Origin: Jimgerdemannia flammicorona
Lineage: Eukaryota; Mucoromycota; Endogonomycetes; Endogonales; Endogonaceae
Assembly (NCBI GenBank): GCA_003990745.1
Contig: RBNI01001504.1
Location: 1 to 22,145 of the forward strand
Direction of reading: 5' to 3'
DNA: 22,145 bases
Positions 1 through 8,549 of this stretch are shown piece by piece (position 1 is the stretch's first letter; each line of letters starts with the position of its first letter). The notes beneath the pieces were generated by a model that saw only the letters and a program-made list of their open reading frames with translations, made no database searches and was not told where the DNA came from. A program made the translations under genes and the position numbers.

Positions 1-34
<34 letters not shown>
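1..34. repeat. Poly-T run at contig edge
   Basis: The window opens with 34 consecutive T. Next to the T run that closes the window, this most likely marks contig ends or assembly breaks at homopolymers. It could also be the poly(A) tail of a LINE/SINE-type insertion read on the other strand, but nothing adjacent supports that. Confidence 0.7.
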
Positions 35-37
<3 letters not shown>

Positions 38-174
38 GTCACTTAGACTTCATTCCTTTATTAATATCTATCTATCCCATATAAATACAGTGATCCCAAC
101 CCCCTATCCAATCCCCTTAGGGGGCCCCCCCCCTTCTACCCCATCCTGATGAAAGACCACTTTGTTGAGCACTA

Positions 175-1824
175 TTGCCACTCTCTCACCACTCTGCTTA
201 CAGATCCTTACCACCAGATGGCGATGTCGTCCCCCTTGAGGACCCCAATCCACCCACTATCCCATCAGCAGATTCCCCAACAGCCCTTACCGATGCAATC
301 TCAAGACCACTAATTGAAGAAGTTATCCAAACTCTCACCTTAGTTACAAACACTATCATGGAACAAATTATTGCAGCATATACTAATGATAAGGAAGCTC
401 AAGTACTCTGAGAAATCCTAAATAGTAACGATGCTGACAAGCATACCTGGTACCATCAATACCAACTCAAGGATAATGCTATCTACTACAAGAACAGATT
501 GTATGTTCCAAACAACCAAGACCTCCAAAGGACTATCCTATTCAAATGTCATAATGCGCCTACTACTGGATATTTAGGATTTGATAAATATTATGAAGTT
601 ATCTCTCAAAACTTCTATTGGCCCCACATGGCAGATCAGCTAAAGACCTATATTACTTCCTGTAATGCCTGCCAATGGAATAAGTCCTCAACACTAGCAA
701 AACCTGGTTTACTACACCCTATTCCAGTACCATCTGCTAATTGGGAACAAATCTCTATGGACTTCATTATATAACTATCTTGAACCAAGAATGGGAAAAA
801 TGAAATTGTTGTCTTTGTAGACTATCTCAGCAAACAAGCCCACTTTGTGTCAACTACTACCACTGCAATAGCACCAGACATAGCTATACTCTTGTTTGAC
901 AACATCTTCCACTATTATGGTCTTCCTAAGATCATTGTTAGTAACTGAGATCTGAAATTCACCAGCCATTTTTAGAAAGTCCTCCATACATACCTTGGAA
1001 TGAAACTTGCACTATCTATAGTATTTTACCCTGAAACTGATGGCCAAACTGAAAGAATGAACTGAACTCTGGAACAAATGCTAAGGAACTATATTTCCTA
1101 CAGACAAGATGATTGGTATGAATACCTCACTGCAGTCGAGTTTGCCTATAACAACAGCAAGCAAGCCTCTCTTGGAATGACTCCATTCTTCACCAACACT
1201 GGACAAAACCCAAACACTCCTCTGATACTTATCCAAACTATTGATGAACCCTCTACAGTAGAAGCTATTGAAGAATTCCTGCTCTGAATGTGCAATCTAA
1301 GCTAGATCGCAATCAAGAATTTATCATGAGCTCAAGAACAATAGTCACAGTATGTTAATCAACATCACCGAGAAGAAATCTTTGATATTGGAGAAAAAGT
1401 TCTATTGGATATCTGAGGATACTGAGTTGATAACCTCAAGCACAGACCTTCCACAAAGCTGAACAGCAAATTTATCAGACCATTCAAAGTCATCGCATAA
1501 GTCTCTCCAACCTTCTACAAATTGGCGCTACCAGATACTATTAAGATTCACCCAGTCTTCAATGTTCAATGTCTCAAGCAATATAATGACAATGATGACA
1601 AGCTATTTCCAAACCGAATCATGAAACCACCTGCACCTGTCATTATTAATGACCAAGAAGAGTATGAAGTTGAACAAATCTTCAACAAACATAGCCACAA
1701 GAACCATCCTGAGTACCTTATCAAATGGAAAGGATATCCAATCCATGATGCAACTTGGGAACCCAAGACTAACCTCCAGAATACTACTGACTTAGTTCAG
1801 GAATATGATTCCTTGAACAACTGA
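175..1824 (+). pseudogene. Ty3/gypsy chromovirus pol remnant: integrase plus chromodomain
   Basis: One reading frame (codons starting at 175, 499, 1078, 1522) gives the 3' end of a Ty3/gypsy Pol broken only by stops. The HHCC zinc-binding region is near 550-690 (ends SCNACQ), the integrase core follows (SMDFI near 760, VDYLSK near 818, ETDGQTER near 1030), then the GPY/F-like region, and a chromodomain at about 1666-1815 (EYEVEQIF, LIKWKGYP, ATWEP with its aromatic residues). Chromodomain integrases target insertion to methylated-histone chromatin. The copy is dead. There are many in-frame stops, mostly TGA where the family has Arg (CGA) and a TAG where it has Trp. The second catalytic Asp (family motif SDRG) reads Asn before a stop, and the second zinc His (GHPG in the family) reads Tyr. 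These are C-to-T or G-to-A changes. RT and protease would lie left of the window. Family assignment is firm; the start is arbitrary. Confidence 0.9.
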
Positions 1825-2254
1825 AACCTGAATACTCTGATACCTATTAGTATATACTATATATTACCCTTCTGAATATTATAATTATTACAAACAAATT
1901 AAGAACTCAGCAAGTCAAGACAAAAGAATATCAACCTCCTAGAAAATTAGCAAAACTGAAAGCCAGTCTATTCTCTCTATACCACTGGTAGGAAACAAGG
2001 CATAGACATTTAAAAAGATTTCTTAGAGGAAATTCTCCAGCAGTGAATGACATCAGAATCACTTCTGACACATGGCATTGAACACATGACCCTTTAATGT
2101 ATGAATCCAATGTGTTAGGTAACTGTACTATAAGTATGTCACTTTTTGAGAAAAATAGACTTCACTAGACCTTTGACCTCCCAAATGGTGTAATAATACT
2201 AGAATAAAATTAGAAGACCCCAATGAGGATGTCGAAAGCTAAGAAGGGGAGAGT
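1825..2254 (+). other. 3' untranslated part of the gypsy element, ending in a polypurine tract
   Basis: No coding frame is visible between the chromodomain stop and the LTR. The segment ends with a purine-rich run at 2240-2253 (aagaaggggagag) immediately before the LTR. That is where the plus-strand primer (PPT) of a Ty3/gypsy element sits, and it fixes the element's orientation as + strand. Confidence 0.6.
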
Positions 2255-2549
2255 TGTAAGTACACAATCTCTAAGCCACCGAAATCACATGCAACCTCTA
2301 AACAAACCTGGAAATCATCTGCAAGATCATGAAGCTGAGTTAAACCGAAGTCACAGTACATAAAGCTGAGTCAACATGAAGTCACAGAATACAAGATTCA
2401 CACAAATGGAATCTTACCAATCAGGACCAAATGTATATATACTGAGTACTGAGATGCATCGAAACAGAGAACCAAAACAAACAATAAACTACAACTTCTG
2501 AATATACACAATATGACCACTGAGATCTATAACTACATCCATGCTGACA
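2255..2549 (+). repeat. Gypsy LTR, copy A
   Basis: The segment begins TGTAAG after the purine tract and ends TGACA just before a TTGG PBS-like sequence, so it has TG...CA ends. It is about 295 bp. A second copy lies inverted at 4739-5040. A TATA-like run (tatatata) is near 2443. Inside U3 a roughly 31-bp unit beginning aagctgagt is present twice (near 2330 and 2361), while copy B has one. The PPT-LTR-PBS order means the LTR joins the 3' end of one element to the 5' start of another or the same element. Confidence 0.75.
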
Positions 2550-2721
2550 TTTGGAATGCCATTGTCAACTGAGCTACACCCCCTCTACTCCTCATGAATA
2601 TCCATAGCCTAGCACCCCTCTACTTCATAGAAGTCTGATGGAATGCCCTGAATATGCTTATAAGGTCTACTGAATCAGACAAATCTCAAGCTACTACCAG
2701 ATTGGCCACCTCCTAGAAGAC
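2550..2721 (+). other. PBS-like site and gag leader
   Basis: Directly after the LTR comes ttggaatgcc, in the position of a tRNA primer-binding site. It resembles the common TGGTATCAGAG type only at its start, so the primer tRNA is not assigned. The leader runs to the first ATG of the gag-like frame. The segment is also present in the inverted copy (about 4567-4738). Confidence 0.4.
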
Positions 2722-3609
2722 ATGGTCGAGCACCACTATGACACAGACATTACCCAGATGTCTCAACACCAGAAGCTCATTGTCTACAAATATCAAGAAC
2801 TCTTCTATGAGTACAGCACCTTTATTTCCCGCCTCTAAGTTACTACCAGCAAAATGGTTGCTACCTTGTCCTATGACCAAATCGACAACATGATATAAGA
2901 ACTCAACCACAAGTATCTCGAGTACATCCAGACCACAGACAGAACCTTCCTGCACCCTGATGATCATATCCTGCAAATGCTCCAAGTTAGATATACCATA
3001 AAAGATATCTATGATATAATCCACTTTGATGAAGATAAAGCAGAAGACAATGATCCCTCTGATGCTGACATGACCTCAAGCCAAGAATCCCTGCCAACCC
3101 TGATCACTCTACCAACCTTGCCAATGAACTTACAACAGTTCATAACCATCTATGAGACTTATTGGAACAACGACCACTGGCATGAATACTAATCCACATT
3201 CACTCCCAATTACTTCAACTATAATGAAGAGACCAGAGAACACAACCTGTACCTTCAGACAATCCTCGAGATCGAACTGACCACCCCACTACCTGAGTAT
3301 GAGCAATATAAACCACAGTCATCAGCTTACTATAACCTCACAACTCATAGTACTATAACCTATAGAAGGTATGTAGACAGCGAATCTGATGAAAGCAAAG
3401 GTAATGTATCTCTCCTTCACCCACCAACACCTTATCCAGTATATGAGACAGACAATGCAATCTTATGAGATGGTGACGAAGTCCTAATATATTATTATCT
3501 TAGCAAACAAGGAGAAGTAATCCGCGAACCACTCTTCCTAGACAACTACTTTATCAGAGATGATACTATTGATGGTGATGTCATTGAAGATTATCCAGAC
3601 AGCATCTAA
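2722..3609 (+). pseudogene. Gag-like reading frame, degenerate
   Basis: A single frame of 296 codons runs from ATG 2722 to TAA 3607-3609, interrupted by stops at 2836, 2896, 3190 and 3466. Its place after LTR and PBS suggests Gag. The N-terminal part reads as helical and polar, followed by an acidic Asp/Glu/Ser-rich stretch (about 3020-3085) and an acidic C-terminus. I see no CCHC zinc knuckle and no protease or RT after it, so the element is truncated here. The first 275 bp are repeated in the inverted copy. Function is inferred from position only. Confidence 0.5.
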
Positions 3610-3655
3610 ACCATAAATAGCTTAGCAGTCATAGTATAGTTAGATTAGTCTTATA

Positions 3656-4002
3656 TGATGTGACTATGAACTGACTCAGCAGTTAGACAATCTCTTGATA
3701 TGTCAGATTACACTTATACTATGTGACTGCATTCCGACTCAGCAAGACACTAAGTGCTACACCCATATCTAGCCTAGCCCAGATAGCCCCCCACTAGTAT
3801 AAATACCCCCTCCCTCAGACCTCAGAATCTCAGACTTGAACACTTGAACACAATCCAAACATATAAGAACATTCCTGAACACTTTCCTACAATATCCCTT
3901 CACATAACTACTCCTAGTATAGCAATATCATAAACTTATTTAATAACCCATAAACCACTCTTAAGTAAATCCACTCCCCGTTAGGTCCTACTCCTAACCC
4001 TG
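3656..4002 (+). repeat. Second LTR-like segment with TATA box
   Basis: Right after the gag-like frame comes a non-coding stretch with LTR-style parts. There is an imperfect direct repeat at 3658-3681 and 3721-3744 (both ATGTGACT...GACTCAGCA), a clear TATA box (tataaata at 3798-3805) followed by C-rich sequence, and a closing CCTAACCCTGTCA near 4002. It is unlike the LTR at 2255-2549, so it would belong to another family. I see no partner LTR in the window, and the ends are estimated. Confidence 0.35.
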
Positions 4003-4284
4003 TCACGAAATTTTCTAATTAGGTATTGTCTGCAGTGATATACCAATTTAACTAAGCTAGTCTTAGTTTCTCGAACTTCTTGAAATATAGAAAATTCTGA
4101 ACATCCAGAACTAGTCTGAAAAAGGACTTTGGTTGAGATATCAACCCAATCTTGAAATCAATAAGTATAGAGGATGTACTCCATATGAAATTGATCCTGA
4201 CTATAAAAAAACAGTCTTCTAGAATATCCAGAACTTCTAGAAAACCCTTTCAGAACTATGTAATAGTTACCCTAAAAAACAACC
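4003..4284. other. Unassigned spacer between LTR-like segment and inverted copy
   Basis: I see no convincing coding frame here. It starts near TGTCACGAAATTTT, a sequence style often found at fungal LTR ends, and could be a fragment of another element. It contains only scattered CpG (4005, 4072); the last CpG before the CpG-free tract is at 4298. Confidence 0.3.
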
Positions 4285-5040
4285 CTCTTATAATATTCGA
4301 CTTGAGGCATTTGCAGGATATGGTCATCAGGATGCAGAAAGGTTCTGTCTGTGGTCTGAATATACTCAAGGTACTTATAGTTGAGTTCTTATATTATATC
4401 ATCTATTTGGCCACAGAACAGGATAGTGATCATTTCAGTAGTAGTAACTCAGAGGTAGAGAATAACAGTGCTATACTCATAAAAGAGTTCTCAATGTTTG
4501 TGGACAATAAGTTTTTGATATTGAGATATCTGGGTAATATCTGTATCATAGTGGTGTTCAACTATATCTTCTAGAAGATAGCTGATCTGATAGTAGCTTG
4601 AGATTTGTCTGATTCAGTGAGCCTCACTAAGTATATTTAGGGTATTCCATCAGGTTTCTATGAAGTAGAGGGGTGCTAAGCTATAGATATTCATGAGAGG
4701 CAGAGAGGGTATAGCTCAGTTGATAATGATATTCCAAATATCAGTACAGATGTAGTTGTAGATCTTAGTGATTATGTTTGTATATATTCAGAAGTTAGGG
4801 TTATTTATTTAGTTTGTTTTGGTTCTCTATTTCAATATATCTCAATGCTTGGTATATATACATTTAGTCCTAATTGATAAGATTCTATTTATATAAATCT
4901 TATATTCTATGACTTTGAGTTGACTCAGCTTTATAATCTTGCAGATGATTTCCAGATTTGTTCAGGGGTTATATGTGATTTTAGTGGCTTGTTCAGAGGG
5001 TGACATGTGATTTCAGTAGCTTGGAGATTGTGCACTTACA
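4285..5040 (-). repeat. Inverted copy B of the LTR-gag segment
   Basis: Read on the minus strand, 5040 down to about 4285 matches 2255 to about 2996 along its length: LTR (5040-4739), PBS-like site, leader, and the first part of the gag-like frame. Homology stops near 4285. The LTR here is about 302 bp: it lacks one U3 duplication found in copy A and carries a different roughly 32-bp duplication (two ATCACAT-containing units near 4970-5020). Differences from copy A are mostly transitions, and every copy-A CpG I could align is TpG or CpA here. The two arms, about 750 bp each with a 1.3-kb loop, form a long inverted repeat. Confidence 0.85.
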
Positions 5041-7845
5041 AAAGGCCTTAAGAAGTAGCTCTTAAGTAAAAGGTATTTGTAAATTATATATCAATTAGTG
5101 ATAATATATTAAGAGATTTGCTGTGATTAGTAATGTAAGTATAAATTATTATTATTATTATTATTATTTATTTTTAAATAGTTTGCTTACTTTTTATTTT
5201 ATAAGAAGAATATCTCTGAAATAACTATAAAAAGAAAGTAGAATGAAATCTCATACTATAGAAATTAGACAATTTTAAGAAAAAAAAAATACTAACTAAG
5301 CTTTGCTATCTTGATTTATATCAAAGTTATACTTGAGAGATTCAGTGAAATAATAAATATATATAAGTAATATAAATATACTTAGTTTGTCTAAATATCT
5401 TAGGAAAATTAAAGACCTCAATACTATATAAATATAAAAAGAGATTGTAAAAAAATATATAATAGCTATTTTAATAAATCTAATTACTATTTCTAATATT
5501 AGTACTTCAGTTACTACTTTTTTGCAGAATTCTGATTCTAGAATAGCTTTAACTAAATAAGATGATAAAGGAGACATATGTAAATAAAAACTATTATATT
5601 ATTACAACTACTTTATAGCAGATTGTCTAAGATGAGTATAGTCTAGCTAATATAGAATAGTAATTAGTTTCTGAATAAAAGATCAATTATCAAGTATTTG
5701 AGACTTTCTATAACATTATCTAAGAGACTATAAATATGGTAAGATTTATATTATTTTGAAATATTATAGTATTTTATTATTATACTAACTTTTATTAATT
5801 AAATATTAGGTTATTTTAGAAAAAGTAGTTTCTCTTATAGATAATTCAGATACTAGATATCTTGATCTTGTAAAAGTTTTTCCTCAAGACTATAATTTTA
5901 AAGTATACAAATCTTTAGTCAATATAGTCTCAATTTTAAGAAATATATCAGCTTTGATTGAGGCTAAGTTTTTCTCTTTTTCTCACTTTGAAAACCTATT
6001 CTATAATTATATTGGAAATATAGTATAGAAATAGTCTGAGTAAGTAGAGAAATATTGCTTAAATTTATTTAATAGATAGATACTATAATTGTTATGAGTT
6101 TGTAGTATTAATCTTAATTTTTATATTTTCAGATTTTTTATATAGATCAGAAAGAAGATTAATTCAAAAAAAGAAATATTTTTGACTATTGCTAGTATAA
6201 TAAGAAACTATACAATCTGCTAAGCTTTATTAAAAGAAGTCTATACTACTATAAATATTTAGATGAATGATATTTATAACTAGAGTTTATATAATATTAT
6301 TCAAATTCTTTTTCAGATTTACCTTATACTAGCCAGGATAGTATAGTATTAAGATACATATTTGATAGAGAAAAGCTGAGAAAAAACAGATAGAAAAAGA
6401 GCAGCAGAGTCTAGATTAATAGTTTAAAAATCTAAAACACTAGATATTATATCTTATAAATGAACTCAGAATAGCTATATATATATTATTAATAATTAGC
6501 TAGCAACTATTTTGTAAAAAATTAAAAAAAAAATATTATAACTATCTATTAAAGATATATTGAATAAAAGTAAGTAGTATAAAGAGAAAACAATATTTTT
6601 ATTAGATTTAGATTCTAAGAATATAGAAAAGAAAAGAAGAGGATTAAGATTAGAAATTATTAGCAAAAATCACCTAGGCTCTTCTGTCTATTATAAGAAT
6701 AGTTATCAAGTTAGAAAAAATTCAACAAGTTATCATATATGATAATATCTAATATATTATATTTAAAGAAATAATATTTATAGAAAAGAAAAAGATAGTA
6801 GTAATAAAAATAGTTAATTTCCTTTGGCCATTTGTTCAATAGCATATAGATGATAATCAACTTTTAGAACCTCATATCTTGATATATATATGTATATACT
6901 GTTAGCTATACTAGTTAATATTATTATAACTATTACTGACTTCTCATCTCTCATTTAGTGTTTGTCTATTATCTTACAATAAGATTCTCATTTATTATAG
7001 CTAACTGCTACCAGTATATATACTATATTTTATAAATAGTAAAATATTCTAACAGATGATGCAAATTGGATCACTAATTTTTATAAGATAGAAAAAACAA
7101 ACCAGTCACCTTTTGAGTATTTTTTTGATATGAATCAGATAAAATTACTCATAGACTCTTATAGACTTTAGTTTATATAGAGACTAATCTTTATTAATAA
7201 ATAGACTGTACATTTATTAAGAAAGATAAAATTTGAAAAAATATTTATTAAGTTGAATTATAAGATAAGGAAAAAAAGCAAGACTAATATCACTAAGCCC
7301 ACTAGTAGAGATACTGACTTTAGACTATTTAAATATAGAAGTACAGGCCAAAATCCTTATACATATTATAAGTTAAAGACTGAATCAGTATATTGAGATC
7401 TCTATGTAAAAAGCTTTTATAACTGAAGTTGAATCAGATGAATATTAATCAGAAGATCAAGAGGTTATAGTGGGATCTGAGTTCCAATGACTACTATGAG
7501 CTGAAGAAAATCAGATAGGAGATTTCAGTTAAATAACTTAAAGCTTTCAAGTTAGAAAAGATACTTATAAGAACTAGAAGCTCATTATACTATCTGAACA
7601 AGACCCTATAAGTAATGAATTTTGTAAGTACTATTATAACTCATGAGAATATAAGTCTACTAAATTAGGCTAAGAAAAAACTTTGAATGAGATCAGAAAG
7701 AAAGACTAGATAGAAAAGGTGAGATTTACATATATAGTATTATTATTACTTTATTATCTAGATCAATTTTTAACTCTTTGTCTATCTCAAATATAGATGG
7801 ATCTACTTCCAGTAATTGTAGAGCATCTCTCTTCATGGTAGAAAT
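5041..7845. other. A+T-rich, CpG-free decayed DNA
   Basis: This 2.8-kb stretch is very A+T-rich with no CpG. It is dense in TAA and TAG in all frames and holds an (ATT)n microsatellite at about 5147-5170. I recognise no gene. One frame, 7043-7393, still looks protein-derived: 42 open codons, then three in-frame TAG stops (7169, 7178, 7202) and further readable sequence including a Thr-Gly-Gln-Asn-Pro segment. All three stops could come from CAG by one C-to-T change. Likely buried transposon sequence, identity unknown. The minus-strand frame at 7726-7929 has no independent support. Confidence 0.6.
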
Positions 7846-8549
7846 TTGTTTTTTCAGAGACAGATCTGGGCATCCATCTTTGCTGATATAAATCACTTTG
7901 GAATCCTTGCTTTTATTGAGGATAGCCATGAGAATAATCCAGAAATCACACCTTATACATTTGATGTCAACTTTGTTCTAAAACCCTACAAGATCACTGC
8001 TGGTCTCATTAACAAGGTCACCTTTTTAGAGAAGCATCAAAAAAGCAACAGCAATGACAAAAGCATGGTGTAAATGGGGAGACCCAACAGAAGAAACAAG
8101 CAAAGGAAAACTGGGAGCGAGAGATTCAGACTAAAAGGGCTTATGGCAAAATCACAGCACAGAAACGGAGACACATTCGTGCTCATACTCAGCTTTCTCC
8201 AGATGTACCAAAACCTGCACTGATCCACTGCATTGGACATTGGCAAGGAATCAATAGCTGTATCAAAGGACATTCTAAATGAGGAATGAAAAAAATTCGA
8301 GCACAACACAGGAGCTATGGAAACGTAATGATTGTAAATGAGTTCAACTCTTCGAAGACTTGTCCATACTGTTTCTCCAAACTCATTCTCCATCGAGCCC
8401 GCAGGATTGTTAGCGGAAAGGAACAGATTGTTCGCCTGCATGGTGCAATAGAATGCGTCCATCCTCAGTGCCCAGCAAGGAGAATCAAGTATACAACACG
8501 AGGAAGGGGCACCAATGCAGTTGTAAACATCGCTCTGTCTGGAGCATGA
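7846..8549 (+). pseudogene. TnpB/Fanzor-like protein, C-terminal part, broken
   Basis: The frame from about 8058 to 8551 is open except for one TGA at 8280. After it the protein reads VNEFNSSKTCPYC, then ECVHPQCPARR, then RGTNAVVNIALSG. This is the layout of the OrfB/TnpB zinc ribbon (Cys pairs CPYC and CVHPQC, about 28 residues apart) followed by the RuvC-III motif RDxNAAxNI of TnpB nucleases and their eukaryotic Fanzor relatives. Fanzors are RNA-guided DNA endonucleases often carried by eukaryotic transposons. Upstream sequence (IGHWQGINS, KGHSK before the TGA) fits the RuvC fold region before the ribbon in fungal relatives as I remember them. Breaks: the TGA (from CGA or TGG), a frameshift near 8050-8073 separating a 5' open frame (7846-8070, no ATG start), and Gly at the RuvC-III Asp (codon 8508-8510, GGC, one A-to-G from GAC). 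The 5' half of the gene is missing or unrecognisable. No guide RNA or transposon end is identified. Confidence 0.6.

Noticed and set aside
2713..3024. Minus-strand 103-codon open frame, also open in the inverted copy at 4574-4152
   Set aside because: It is antisense to the gag-like frame that continues in the same reading frame to 3609. Purine tract, LTR and PBS order fix the element's sense strand as +, so the antisense frame is probably a shadow kept open by strand-biased codons.
7726..7929. Minus-strand 67-codon ATG frame at the edge of the A+T-rich tract
   Set aside because: It reads like a plausible helical peptide but overlaps the plus-strand Fanzor-like remnant, has no recognisable motif and no neighbouring exons.
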